A DNA stretch of 64,000 nucleotides from Arthrobacter sp. (GTDB taxonomy: Bacteria > Actinomycetota > Actinomycetes > Actinomycetales > Micrococcaceae): positions 558,001 to 622,000 of the forward strand of contig JAITLQ010000018.1 in assembly GCA_031277795.1 (NCBI GenBank). Reading direction: 5' to 3'. The position numbers and the translations under genes were made by a program. Shown one piece after another: positions 43,901 through 51,849 of this stretch (position 1 is its first letter; every line of letters starts with the position of its first letter). The notes beneath the pieces are model-generated. The model searched no databases. It worked only from the letters and a program-made list of their open reading frames with translations, and was not told the origin of the DNA.

Positions 43901-44353
43901 CGCCTCGTGCACGTGGACGAGAAGCGGGGCAACCGTCGCTCAGGGCTGGGGCTCGCCGTCGAGGACGCGTGGACCGGCAGCCGTCGCGCCCCCGAGACCC
44001 TCTCGGGCGGCGAGACCTTCATGGCCTCGCTCGCCCTCGCGTTGGGCCTGGCCGACGTGGTCCAGGAGGAGGCCGGCGGCGTCGACGTGGAGACGCTCTT
44101 CGTGGACGAGGGCTTCGGCACGCTGGATCCGGAGACCTTGGAGCTCGTGCTGGACGGCCTCGACCAGCTGCGCCGCGGCGGCCGGCTCGTGGGCGTCGTC
44201 TCCCACGTGGCGGAGCTGGGGCAACGCATCGGGGCCCAGGTGCGGGTGGACAAGACGAGGCACGGATCCTCGCTGCGGCTCGTGGGCGTCGGGTCGGGCG
44301 CCGACGCGACGGCGGTCGACGACGCTCCGGTCACCCTCGGCGACGAGGACTGA
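40910..44353 (+). CDS. sbcC: DNA exonuclease subunit SbcC (Rad50-like)
   Basis: SMC-like ATPase partner of SbcD. The 1147 residues have N-terminal Walker A RGETGAGKTSVLDAVCFALYG (about 30), a Q-loop near FTRVAMLPQGEFAAFLRS, long Ala/Glu/Arg coiled coils, a zinc hook CPVC at 640-643, the ABC signature TLSGGETFMASLALALGL (about 1022) and Walker B ETLFVDEGFGTLDPETLELVL (about 1062). Residues ~235-320 (41610-41860) are a Pro/Ala/Gly low-complexity insert within the first coiled coil, not typical of the family. GTG start is coupled to sbcD. Confidence 0.95.
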   Translation: MRLHRLRLNAFGPFPGAEEVDFDALSEAGLFLLRGETGAGKTSVLDAVCFALYGTLPGVRAGSEKGVRSHYAPDGAAPEVELEFSVRERRFRITRTPEWQRPKKRGEGFTKANASVALAEWDGRDYAPLSARLDEAGQQISTVLGMDVHQFTRVAMLPQGEFAAFLRSDDKNRESLLKRLFDTRVFDRTTAAAAEHRRVSELAAGEKGQSRATLAEDANRHARERLGAGAVDEALEGALGGALEDAGHGTPDGVPDGHDDAGPAPAPTPASGGVATTGPAAEPAAGPAPVEATTAGAAAELAAEAASAPTPEAGDAAWFDAVVGLAGSREGLALAAAEAGDARAKAAAMELAAVRSRADDARELEAYELRAAELAAGSEAAAADRARLDSHRRALAVRSELDAQAAAEARGEQARLRAAAAAERLTRVPARTLAGEAQDEAAWAELVSGLGLATSAGAGTLPAPGAAGAGSREPSGATAAPADVPGLEERLLTWVRTAEALEDRAAQALKAEERAAGLHLAATAARAQSERAAAAVQRATTELTEAKDAAESARSAAAALPEQPGALEAARERVLEAQRVLRAAQLALSSRAAEARASERERELDTARTAAREAAYGLRVRREAAMAAILAAGLTADAPCPVCGALEHPEPARAEALEEVSPEAIAAADRAVAAAEGHHAEALAAHEAARALLGEHAVSAGGLDPEAAGALLEAAEGAEADAKARAAHRERALESERAGAQALREAELALQAATAEHERRVQEAGAAEETAARSEAEHEGAAAGHADVAARRAAVAELARAIDAAATSYGGWREALGEARSAAERASVRLSEAGLSAGEAIEAVLAPEPAQALAAAVSARLAREAALAEAAASAPVERARAAREAGREAPTAAELERAAEAAAGAAEERDTLAAQATLAADLRVDLEGRRAVIERLDRELGPLASRAKVAKAIAELTSGNGENRLNMSLSTYVLAARLEAVAEAATLRLDAMSDGRYRLVHVDEKRGNRRSGLGLAVEDAWTGSRRAPETLSGGETFMASLALALGLADVVQEEAGGVDVETLFVDEGFGTLDPETLELVLDGLDQLRRGGRLVGVVSHVAELGQRIGAQVRVDKTRHGSSLRLVGVGSGADATAVDDAPVTLGDED

Positions 44354-44425
44354 GTACGGAGGACCGAGGGCTGAACACCGTGCGCCGAGGGGTTCCGGGC
44401 GCTGCGGCCCGCCCCCGCGCCCGGG

Positions 44426-44431
44426 TAGACT
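44426..44431 (+). promoter_or_regulatory. -10 box upstream of MFS gene
   Basis: TAGACT with a ~84-base leader to the GTG at 44522. Confidence 0.5.
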
Positions 44432-44521
44432 AAGCCGGTCATCCTAGGGTCCGGTGCGACGGGAGGCAGGGACGTCGCACGCCGGGCCTTGACGTGCCCG
44501 GGGAACCCCGGAGGTCCTTTC

Positions 44522-45886
44522 GTGACCCAGTCCTCGCCCGCCCCCGCGGGCCTTTCCTCCCTGCTCAAGGCCGCCGGCCCGAGCTACTTCCTCGTTTCGG
44601 CGCTGGCCAGGCTCCCGCTCTCGATGCTGGTCATCGGTGCCCTGACGGCCGTCGTCGGAGTCTCGGGCAACGTGGCGGCCGGCGGCGCCGTGGCCGCGAT
44701 CGCCGGCATCGGCGTCGCGGTCGGCGCCCCGCTCAGCGGCCTCGCCTCCGATCGCTTCGGACAGCGCCCCACCCTGTTGGTCTCCGCGGTCCTCTACGTG
44801 CTGGCCCTCGTGGCCTTCCTGCTGGCCGCGCCGGGCGCCACCCACGGCGTCACCCCGGCGCTCGCGCTGGCCGCCGCCGCGGCGGGCGTGGTCGTCCCGC
44901 AGGCCGGCCCTATGACGCGCGTGCGCTGGATCCGCCGCTGGGCCGCGCACCGCGACGGCGCCCGATCGCTCGAGGCCGCCCAGGGCTACGAGTCGACCGT
45001 CGACGAGCTCAGCTTTGTCCTCGGCCCCGCGGCGGTCGGCCTGATCGCCGCGCTCTGGGGCGGCACCGTGCCGCTACTCGTCGCCCTCGTCCTCACCGCC
45101 CTCTTCATCCCGTGGTTCGCGCTGCATCCGACCTCCGCCTACGGGGCCAGGGCCCACGCGCAGGGGACGCCGGGCGGCCAAGCCCCCGCCGCCGATCCGG
45201 CGGCCCGGGCCGCCCAGGGCGAGCCCGCCGACGACGCCGCCGCGACCACGGGCGACGTCCCCTCCGCGCCGGCCTCCCCGCAGGCCGTGCCGTGGGGCCT
45301 GCTCGGCCTGCTCCTGCTCGGCATGCTCAGCATCGGCTCGGTCTTCGGGTCCCTGGCCACGGCCTCCACGGCGTTTGCCGACGAGACGGGTCATCCGGGC
45401 ACCGGTGGCCTGCTCTACTCGACCCTGGGTCTGACCTCCGGCCTCGCCGCCCTGAGCGTCTCCCGCTGGCCGGCCAAGTGGAGCATCCAGGGCCGGTGGC
45501 TCACGTGCGCCGCGCTCCTGCTCCCCGCCCTCGCCTTGCTGTGGCTGGCCACCGAGCCATGGCATCTCGCGGTGCTGCTGCTCCTCGTGGGCGCACCCAT
45601 CGGGCCGGTGCTCGTCACGGTCTTCTCGGCAGCGGGCACGCGCACGCCGGCGCATCGCCTCGGCCTCGTCATGACGCTCCTGAGCGCCGGCATCACGCTC
45701 GGCACGTCGCTCGGAAACTGGCTCGGCGGCGAGTTGGCCCTCAGCGGCGGGCACCGGCTGGCGCTGTGGGTCACCTTCGGCTCGGGGGTCGCCCTGCTCG
45801 TCGCCGGAGCGCTCTTTGCCGCCGCTTCGAGGCGCAAGGCCGTCGCCCCGGTTCATGCCGTGGCGGACATGCACAACGTCTCGTAG
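44522..45886 (+). CDS. MFS transporter
   Basis: A 454-residue, twelve-helix permease. The loop between helices 2 and 3 carries SDRFGQRPTLL (motif A). A long Ala/Pro-rich cytoplasmic loop (about residues 208-255) separates the two halves. The GTG at 44522 has GGAGGT 8 bases upstream, and the frame continues upstream without a better start. The substrate is not known; actinobacterial relatives are usually annotated as drug or sugar efflux. fabH follows after 24 bases but has its own -10 box. Confidence 0.85.
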   Translation: MTQSSPAPAGLSSLLKAAGPSYFLVSALARLPLSMLVIGALTAVVGVSGNVAAGGAVAAIAGIGVAVGAPLSGLASDRFGQRPTLLVSAVLYVLALVAFLLAAPGATHGVTPALALAAAAAGVVVPQAGPMTRVRWIRRWAAHRDGARSLEAAQGYESTVDELSFVLGPAAVGLIAALWGGTVPLLVALVLTALFIPWFALHPTSAYGARAHAQGTPGGQAPAADPAARAAQGEPADDAAATTGDVPSAPASPQAVPWGLLGLLLLGMLSIGSVFGSLATASTAFADETGHPGTGGLLYSTLGLTSGLAALSVSRWPAKWSIQGRWLTCAALLLPALALLWLATEPWHLAVLLLLVGAPIGPVLVTVFSAAGTRTPAHRLGLVMTLLSAGITLGTSLGNWLGGELALSGGHRLALWVTFGSGVALLVAGALFAAASRRKAVAPVHAVADMHNVS

Positions 45887-45898
45887 CGCTTGGCTTGC

Positions 45899-45904
45899 TA
45901 CGGT
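45899..45904 (+). promoter_or_regulatory. -10 box for leaderless fabH
   Basis: TACGGT, 6 bases, then ATG 45911. Confidence 0.65.
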
Positions 45905-45910
45905 ACTGCC

Positions 45911-46864
45911 ATGACCATCCCCACCCCTCGCGGTTCGGCGCTGCTTGGCCTCGGCCACTTCCAGCCGGCCAACGTCATGACGAACCACGACATCGAAAAG
46001 CTCGTGGACACGAACGACGAGTGGATACGTACGCGCACGGGCATCATTGAGCGCCACATCGCCACCGAGGACGACGACACCACGAGCATGGCCGTGGCCG
46101 CCGCCAAGATGGCGCTGGCCGACGCCGGCGTGAGCGACGTTGACCTCGTCATCGTCGCGAGCACCACGTCGGAGACGCGCAGCCCCAACGGCGCGGCCCG
46201 CGTGAGCGCCCAGCTGGGCTTCACGCGCCCCGCCGTCATCGACATCAACACCGCGTGCTCCGGCTTCGAGTACGCCGTGGCCCTGGCCGATCAGTCGATC
46301 AGCGCCGGCGTGGCCGAGACCGCGCTCGTCATCGGCTCCGAGACCCTCTCCCGTGTCACCGACTGGACCGACCGCGCCACGTGCGTGCTCACGGCGGACG
46401 GTGCGGGCGCGGTGGTGCTCGGCGCCAGCGCTGAGCCCAAGGTCTCGCCCGTGCACTGGGGCTCGGTCCCCGAGCTCGCCGATGCCGTGGTCGTGGAGGG
46501 CACCCCGCCGGTGTTCTCGCAGAACGGCCGCAACGTCATGCGTTGGGCGCTGACGAGCTCGGTCAAGGAGGCCAAGGCGGTGCTGGCCAAGGCGGGCGTC
46601 ACCATGGACGACATCGACGTCCTCGCCTTCCACCAGGCCAACCTGCGCATCATCGAGCCCCTCGCCAAGGGACTGGGCGCCACCGAGCGCCACATCGTGC
46701 TGCACGACATCGAGGTCTCCGGCAACACCTCGGCCGCCTCGGTGCCGCTGGCCCTCTCCAAGGCTTGGCACGCCGGCGAGCTGCCGCGCGGCGGCCGCGC
46801 GCTGCTCTTCGGCTTCGGCGGCGGCTTCACCTTCGCCGGCCAGGTGGTTCAGCTCCCGGCCTGA
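45911..46864 (+). CDS. fabH: Beta-ketoacyl-ACP synthase III family protein
   Basis: Condenses an acyl-CoA primer with malonyl-ACP to start fatty acid synthesis, or a related reaction. The 317 residues have the catalytic Cys in DINTACSGFEYAVA (about residue 116), His in AFHQANLRII (about 238) and Asn in SGNTSAASVPLALS (about 269), plus the N-terminal TNDEWIRTRTGI. It is alone, not beside fabD, acpP or fabF, and is leaderless. It may be a second FabH used for special primers; the housekeeping copy is probably elsewhere. Confidence 0.88.
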   Translation: MTIPTPRGSALLGLGHFQPANVMTNHDIEKLVDTNDEWIRTRTGIIERHIATEDDDTTSMAVAAAKMALADAGVSDVDLVIVASTTSETRSPNGAARVSAQLGFTRPAVIDINTACSGFEYAVALADQSISAGVAETALVIGSETLSRVTDWTDRATCVLTADGAGAVVLGASAEPKVSPVHWGSVPELADAVVVEGTPPVFSQNGRNVMRWALTSSVKEAKAVLAKAGVTMDDIDVLAFHQANLRIIEPLAKGLGATERHIVLHDIEVSGNTSAASVPLALSKAWHAGELPRGGRALLFGFGGGFTFAGQVVQLPA

Positions 46865-46906
46865 TCCACCGTTTCGTGGGGTGTTGCCGTGGTGGCACCC
46901 CACACC

Positions 46907-46956
46907 ACGCAAGCAAGGCACGACGGCGCCCACGCGCCGTCGTGCCTTGCTTGCGT
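46907..46956 (+). terminator. 23-bp perfect terminator hairpin after fabH
   Basis: Bases 46907-46929 pair without mismatch with 46934-46956 around CCAC. Each arm contains GCGCCGTCGTGC or its complement. A smaller hairpin (46876-46883 with 46896-46903) precedes it. Confidence 0.9.
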
Positions 46957-47010
46957 TGGGCTGGATGGCCTGGCGGTCGGCGGGGAACGCCGTGCGGCCG
47001 GGGCAGACCC

Positions 47011-47016
47011 TAGACT
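47011..47016 (+). promoter_or_regulatory. -10 box for leaderless M20 peptidase
   Basis: TAGACT, 8 bases, then ATG 47025. Confidence 0.55.
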
Positions 47017-47024
47017 CTGGTTCC

Positions 47025-48362
47025 ATGCCGACCCCCGAGACGCTCGCCCCGCGCGCCGCAGACCTGCTCGCCTCCCTGATCAAGATCCCGACGGTCTCCC
47101 GGCCCGAGGGCGAGCCGTACGATGTTGCGGCCTTCGACGCGCACGTGGAGGCGCTGCTGACCTCCTTCCCACTCCTCGCCGCCGCGTGTGAGCGCGAGAC
47201 CGTGGGCCCGCACGGCCAGTTCTGGCGCTGGCCGGGCCGCGATGCGGGCCGGGCCATCGTGCTCATGGCGCACCAGGACGTGGTGCCGGCGCTGCGCGAG
47301 GACGGCTGGAGCCGGGATCCCTTCTCCGGCGAGATCGCCGAGGGGCGTGTGCACGGGCGCGGCGCGCTGGACGACAAGGGCGACCTCGTCAGCACGCTGC
47401 TCGCGGCCGAGACGCTGCTGGAGGAGGGCTTCGAGCCCGCCGTCGACGTGTACTTCGCCCTGGGGGACAACGAGGAGGTGGCCGGCTCGAGCGCCGCGGC
47501 GATGGCTGCCCTGCTCTCCGAGCGCGGCGTGCGCCCCGAGCTGGTTCTCGACGAGGGTGGCGCCGTCGCGGCCGAGGCATTCCCCGGCGTCAAGCGCCCG
47601 CAGGCCATGGTGGGCCTGGGGGAGAAGGGGCTGCTCAGCGTCCGCCTCACCGTGCGCTCGGAGGGTGGACACGCCTCGGCCCCGCCGCGCGTGGGCGCCG
47701 TCGACCGGCTCACCTCAGCGCTGACGCGGCTGCGCAGGCGCCCGTTTCCTGCCCGCCTCACGCCGGTGACCTCCGCGCTGCTCGCGCAGCTCGGCTCACG
47801 GGCCGGCGGCGTCATGGCCCCGGTCCTGCGCGGCGTCGCCGCGGCCGGCCCGGTGGGCGCGGCGCTGCTCGCGCGCCTGGGCGGGGAGCCCGCCGCACTG
47901 GTCAGGACCACCGTTGCCGTCACGCGGCTCGAGGGCTCGGAGGCCAACAACGTGCTGGCGGCTCGCGCGAGCGCCGTGCTCAACCTGCGCCTCGCGCCGT
48001 GGGACAGCGTGGACGGCGCCCTCGCGCGCCTGCGCCGCGTCATCCGCGACCGGCGGGTCGAGCTCGAGGTGCTCGAGTCCAACGATCCCTCGCCCGTGAG
48101 CGATCCGCACGCGGCTCAGCTCGAGCTGCTCCGGGAGGCGCTGGCCGTCTCCCACCCGCACGCCGACCTGGCCCCGTACGTGACCCTGGCCGCGACGGAT
48201 GCCCGCCGCTTCCACGGCGTCAGCCCCAACGTCTACCGGCTGGCCCCGCTCGAGATGGACGCCGCCGAGCGCGGCCGGATCCACGGGGTCGACGAGTCGG
48301 TGCGCGTCGAGGCCCTGGGGCGCGGCGTGGCCTTCTACCGTGAGCTGCTGGCGCGGCTCTGA
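47025..48362 (+). CDS. M20 family peptidase (carboxypeptidase S/PM20D1-like)
   Basis: A zinc di-metal hydrolase of 445 residues. Metal ligands: MAHQDVVPA (HxD, about residue 80), GRGALDDKGDLVS (Asp, about 112), GDNEEVAGSS (catalytic Glu and ligand, about 146), DEGGAV (about 171) and IHGVDESVRVEAL near the C-terminus (His). The dimerisation/lid domain lies at about 195-340. This pattern is of the carboxypeptidase S group, which cleaves peptides or N-acyl amino acids. No signal peptide, so cytoplasmic. It is leaderless. Confidence 0.88.
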   Translation: MPTPETLAPRAADLLASLIKIPTVSRPEGEPYDVAAFDAHVEALLTSFPLLAAACERETVGPHGQFWRWPGRDAGRAIVLMAHQDVVPALREDGWSRDPFSGEIAEGRVHGRGALDDKGDLVSTLLAAETLLEEGFEPAVDVYFALGDNEEVAGSSAAAMAALLSERGVRPELVLDEGGAVAAEAFPGVKRPQAMVGLGEKGLLSVRLTVRSEGGHASAPPRVGAVDRLTSALTRLRRRPFPARLTPVTSALLAQLGSRAGGVMAPVLRGVAAAGPVGAALLARLGGEPAALVRTTVAVTRLEGSEANNVLAARASAVLNLRLAPWDSVDGALARLRRVIRDRRVELEVLESNDPSPVSDPHAAQLELLREALAVSHPHADLAPYVTLAATDARRFHGVSPNVYRLAPLEMDAAERGRIHGVDESVRVEALGRGVAFYRELLARL

Positions 48363-48423
48363 GCCGGCGCGGCAAAACCTTGGGCGCTTGAGCGGAGGGG
48401 CTGTATCTACCGGCCGGTCACGG

Positions 48424-48429
48424 TAGATT
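48424..48429 (+). promoter_or_regulatory. -10 box for leaderless MFS gene
   Basis: TAGATT, 6 bases, then GTG 48436. Confidence 0.65.
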
Positions 48430-48435
48430 TCAGCG

Positions 48436-49968
48436 GTGCCTCGATCCCGCTCGCTGACCCCTGCCTCGGGTCCCTCCGTCCCCTTCTCCGCCGTGTCCGC
48501 CGTGGTCGGCGCCCTCGTGCTCGTCGAGCTGACCTCCGGCGTCTTGCAGGGCTATTACACGCCGCTGCTCACCGACATCGCGCGGGCGCTCGGTATCACC
48601 GATGCCGACGTCACGTGGCTCGAGGCGGTGCAGCTCGCCGTCTCGGCGCTCACGGTGCCGCTCCTGGCCGCGGCGGGGGACAGGGTGGGTCACCGCAAGG
48701 TGTTGCTCATCTCCTCGATCGTCACGGCGATCGCGTCGTGGATGTTGCTGGCCACGGGCGCCCCGTGGCTGTTCTTCGTCGCGTGGGGCCTGCAGGGCCT
48801 GTACGCCGTGTGGCTGCCGGCGGAGATCGCCCTCATCCACACACGCGCGCGCTCGCTCGGTGCGCCCGGGGTGGTGACGCGGCGCTCGGCCGGCCTGCTC
48901 GTGGGCGCCCTGGAGTTCGGCGTGATTGTCGGCGCGCTGGCGGGCGGGCAGCTCATCACGCTGACCGGATCGCTGAGCCTCACGCTCGCCATCCCGGCGA
49001 TCGTCACGACCCTCTGCGTCGCCGTCGTTTTCTTCTGGGTCAAGGACCCCGCACCGGCGGGTGCGGCGGCGCGGGCAGCCGGCGCTTCCGAGGTCACTGC
49101 GGTCACCGCAGCCCCCACACCCGCCACGGGCTCCACGCCGGGCGAGCGCGACAGCGCCCGCGGCGACATTGCCGGAGCCAGCCTGCTCGCGCTCACCATC
49201 GCCGCGCTGATGGGCGCCCTCTCGCTCCTGCGCGTGCAGGGACTGGGCCTGCCCGTCCTGGCGTTCGCCGCGATCGCCGTGGTCTTCGCCCTGTTGTTGG
49301 TGCGCCAGGAGCTGCGCCACGCCAACCCCACCCTCGACCTGCGCGTGCTGGCCACGAAGCGGCAAGGGCCGGTGCAGATCACGGCCTTCCTCTTCGGTGC
49401 CTCGGTGCTCGGCGCGCAGGCGCCGCTGTCCACCTTCGCCAGGACCGATCCGGCCGTGACCGGCCACGGCCTGGGCCTCAGCTCGGGCCAAACCTCCTAC
49501 GTCATCGGCGCGTACGTGCTCTCGCTGGCCCTGGGTGCCCTCGCGCTGGGGCCGCTCACGCAGCGGCTCGCCCTGCGTGACGCGCTCATCTTCGGCGCGC
49601 TGCTGACGGCCGTGGGCTACGCGCTGTTCCTGCCGAACCATGCGAGCCTGGCCGGCGTCATCCTCAACATGGTCGTGGCCGGCCTCGGCTCCGGCCTGCT
49701 CGTGGCGGCCCTGCCGCCCGCCGCCGCGGCCGCCGCGCCCCCGGAACGGACGGGCATGGCCACCGGCGCCACGAACGCGATCAAGACCCTCGGCGGGGCG
49801 TTTGCCTCGGCCGTGTTCGGCCTCGCGCTCGCGCACGGAGGGGCTGGGGCGGACGGCTCGGCCCCGCTCTCCGGGTACCTCACGGTGTGGAGCATCTGCT
49901 CCGGCACGGCGCTGCTCGCCGCGCTCTTCCTGTTGGCCGTGCCGCGCTCGGCGCTGCAGGACGCGTAG
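48436..49968 (+). CDS. MFS transporter, DHA2-like
   Basis: A 510-residue permease with about 14 hydrophobic segments, which fits the DHA2 drug:H antiporter layout. Motif A is GDRVGHRKVLLIS near residue 80 and a variant of motif C, ALEFGVIVGALAGGQLI, is near 157. A cytoplasmic Ala/Thr/Pro-rich loop (about residues 205-240) is in the middle. The GTG start follows TAGATT, so it is leaderless. A 14-bp hairpin follows at 50019. The substrate is unknown. Confidence 0.85.
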   Translation: MPRSRSLTPASGPSVPFSAVSAVVGALVLVELTSGVLQGYYTPLLTDIARALGITDADVTWLEAVQLAVSALTVPLLAAAGDRVGHRKVLLISSIVTAIASWMLLATGAPWLFFVAWGLQGLYAVWLPAEIALIHTRARSLGAPGVVTRRSAGLLVGALEFGVIVGALAGGQLITLTGSLSLTLAIPAIVTTLCVAVVFFWVKDPAPAGAAARAAGASEVTAVTAAPTPATGSTPGERDSARGDIAGASLLALTIAALMGALSLLRVQGLGLPVLAFAAIAVVFALLLVRQELRHANPTLDLRVLATKRQGPVQITAFLFGASVLGAQAPLSTFARTDPAVTGHGLGLSSGQTSYVIGAYVLSLALGALALGPLTQRLALRDALIFGALLTAVGYALFLPNHASLAGVILNMVVAGLGSGLLVAALPPAAAAAAPPERTGMATGATNAIKTLGGAFASAVFGLALAHGGAGADGSAPLSGYLTVWSICSGTALLAALFLLAVPRSALQDA

Positions 49969-50018
49969 GCGGCACGGGAGCTCGGCCGCCGCACGGCGGC
50001 TCGGAGGTGCTGCGGCAC

Positions 50019-50050
50019 GGGCGGCCGGGGACGTCCGTCCCCGGCCGCCC
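50019..50050 (+). terminator. Terminator hairpin after DHA2-like gene
   Basis: Bases 50019-50032 pair with 50037-50050 around GTCC, 14 bp perfect. A 7-bp hairpin (49985-50000) precedes it. Confidence 0.75.
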
Positions 50051-50100
50051 GCGCGCGTCCGCACCGCCGCAACGCGGCCAACTTCGTCCACGGGTTGACC

Positions 50101-50120
50101 CGCGTGATGTGGATCACGCG
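50101..50120. promoter_or_regulatory. CRP/GlxR-like operator upstream of MHS transporter
   Basis: CGCGTGAT-GTGG-ATCACGCG is a perfect 8-bp inverted repeat. Its core CGTGA-N6-TCACG is one base per half-site from the CRP/GlxR consensus TGTGA-N6-TCACA. It lies just after TTGACC (50095-50100), 109 bases before the start codon. Confidence 0.65.
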
Positions 50121-50144
50121 AAGGTGTGGCATGCTGTACCGGTC

Positions 50145-50179
50145 GCCGTTCCCGACCGAGCGTTCGGTATGGGAACGGC
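50145..50179 (+). other. Leader hairpin before MHS transporter
   Basis: GCCGTTCCC (50145-50153) pairs with GGGAACGGC (50171-50179), with an inner ACCGA/TCGGT stem, 50 bases before the ATG. It may act in the mRNA leader or be an operator. Confidence 0.5.
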
Positions 50180-50228
50180 GCGCCATGACACCCGCACCCT
50201 CCGGTGCCCCGAACAAGGGACACAAAAC

Positions 50229-51554
50229 ATGAGCAACATGACCGCCGCGGTTCCGGTGAGCGCCGAGCGCCGCCGGGAGCAGCGCAAGGTTCTGGCTGGC
50301 ACGCTGGTCGGCACCTCCATCGAGTGGTACGACTTCTTCATCTACGCCCAGGCGGCCGGCCTCGTGCTCGGCCCCCTCTTCTTCGCCCCCGTCTCCAAGG
50401 ACAACCCGGGCCTGGCGACCATCATCTCCTTCGCCACCATCGGCATCTCCTTCCTCTTCCGCCCGCTCGGCGCCATCGTCGCCGGTCACCTGGGCGATCG
50501 CCTGGGCCGCAAGAAGATGCTCGTGCTCACCCTGATCCTCATGGGTGCCTCCACGGCGCTCATCGGCGTGCTGCCCACGTACGCCCAGGTGGGCATCGCC
50601 GCGCCGATCATGCTCATCCTGCTGCGCGTGCTGCAGGGCTTCTCCGCCGGCGGTGAGTGGGGCGGCGCCGCCCTCATGGCCGTCGAGCACGCCCCCAAGG
50701 GCCGCCGTTCGTGGTTCGGCGCCTTCCCGCAGATCGGCGTGCCGATCGGCATGATCCTGGCCACGGCCGTGCTCTGGATCATCCAGCAGATCATCGGCCA
50801 GGCGGCCTTCCTCGAGTGGGGCTGGCGCCTGCCGTTCCTCTTCTCGATCGCCCTCGTGTTTGTCGGCTGGATGATCCGCCGCGCCGTCGAGGAGTCCCCG
50901 ATCTTCGCCGAGCTGCAGGCCCGCAAGGCCGAGTCCTCCGCCCCGCTGGGTCAGCTGTTCAAGAAGAACACCAAGGAGGTCATCCTCGCGGCCCTCATCT
51001 TCATCTCGAACAACGCCGCCGGCTACCTGGTCATCGCGTTCTTCATCAGCTACCTCTCCAAGACGCTTGGCCTGCCCATGCCCTCGGTGCTGCTCACCAC
51101 GGCGCTGGCCTCCTTCGGCTGGCTGATCTTTACGCTCGTGGGCGGCTACCTGGGCGACAAGTGGGGCCGCAAGCGCACCTTCCAGGTGGGCTACACGATC
51201 ATCCTCCTGTGGGCCATCCCCATGTGGTTCCTCATCGATTCGAAGGACCTCGGCCTCTACTTCGTCGCCGCGTTTGTCCTGACGATCGGCCTCGGCCTCT
51301 CCTACGGCCCGCAGGCAGCCCTGTACGCCGAGATGTTCCCGCCGCACATCCGCTACTCGGGTGTCTCGATCGGCTACGCCCTCGGCACCATCCTCGGCGG
51401 CGCGTTTGCCCCGATGATCTCTGAGGCCATCCTGAAGGCGACGGGCCAGTCCTGGCACATCGGCGTCTACCTCGTGGTCATCACGCTCATCTCGTTGATC
51501 GCCGTGAGCGTCGTCAAGGAGCGCAAGGACGTGGACCTCGGCGTCGCCGCCTGA
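50229..51554 (+). CDS. MHS-family MFS transporter (ProP/ShiA-like)
   Basis: A 441-residue proton symporter of the metabolite:H family. Signature regions are VGTSIEWYDFFIYAQAAGLV (about residues 25-44), GHLGDRLGRKKMLVLTL (motif A, about 86), GFSAGGEWGGAALMAVEHAPKGRR (about 138-161) and GDKWGRKRTF (second half, about 311). Substrates in this family include dicarboxylates, shikimate, betaine and aromatic acids, and cannot be fixed here. AAGGGA precedes the ATG. A CRP/GlxR-like palindrome upstream suggests carbon-source control, in keeping with an organic-acid carrier. Confidence 0.9.
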   Translation: MSNMTAAVPVSAERRREQRKVLAGTLVGTSIEWYDFFIYAQAAGLVLGPLFFAPVSKDNPGLATIISFATIGISFLFRPLGAIVAGHLGDRLGRKKMLVLTLILMGASTALIGVLPTYAQVGIAAPIMLILLRVLQGFSAGGEWGGAALMAVEHAPKGRRSWFGAFPQIGVPIGMILATAVLWIIQQIIGQAAFLEWGWRLPFLFSIALVFVGWMIRRAVEESPIFAELQARKAESSAPLGQLFKKNTKEVILAALIFISNNAAGYLVIAFFISYLSKTLGLPMPSVLLTTALASFGWLIFTLVGGYLGDKWGRKRTFQVGYTIILLWAIPMWFLIDSKDLGLYFVAAFVLTIGLGLSYGPQAALYAEMFPPHIRYSGVSIGYALGTILGGAFAPMISEAILKATGQSWHIGVYLVVITLISLIAVSVVKERKDVDLGVAA

Positions 51555-51571
51555 TTCCCCTCCCGCTCGCG

Positions 51572-51604
51572 CGAGCCCGCCCGGACCTGGTCCGGGCGGG
51601 CTCG
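51572..51604 (+). terminator. Terminator hairpin after MHS transporter
   Basis: CGAGCCCGCCCGGA (51572-51585) pairs with TCCGGGCGGGCTCG (51591-51604), 14 bp perfect, extended by C-G, with a CTG loop, starting 18 bases after the stop. Confidence 0.85.
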
Positions 51605-51795
51605 TGTGTTTGGGCGGCCGCCGGCCCTGCGGGGCAGGACGGCGGCGGAAGGTGGGGGAAGGAACGACGACGCGTGGCCGGGGCCGCACGCGCCGGGGCG
51701 CCGGGCCCATCACCCGCGCCCCGCAAGCCAGGCTTGTCTACACAAGGAGCACCGGCGCGGCGAGGCCGGAGTCGCGCGGCCGGGAGGCGGCGCCG

Positions 51796-51849
51796 GGTGA
51801 ACGCGCGGCAACATTCGCCGGGGTGCGGCCAAGCCCAGGTGAACGCGCG
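51796..51849. promoter_or_regulatory. Paired GGTGAACGCGCG elements
   Basis: The 12-mer occurs at 51796-51807 and 51838-51849, 42 bases apart (four helical turns, same face). The reverse complement contains GTTCACC, like actinobacterial PhoP (PHO box) half-sites. They are ~185-235 bases before a phosphodiesterase gene. Confidence 0.4.

Noticed and set aside
41042-43912. A 956-residue minus-strand frame opposite sbcC
   Set aside because: Gly/Arg/Leu-rich shadow of sbcC; sbcC has all catalytic motifs in the plus frame.
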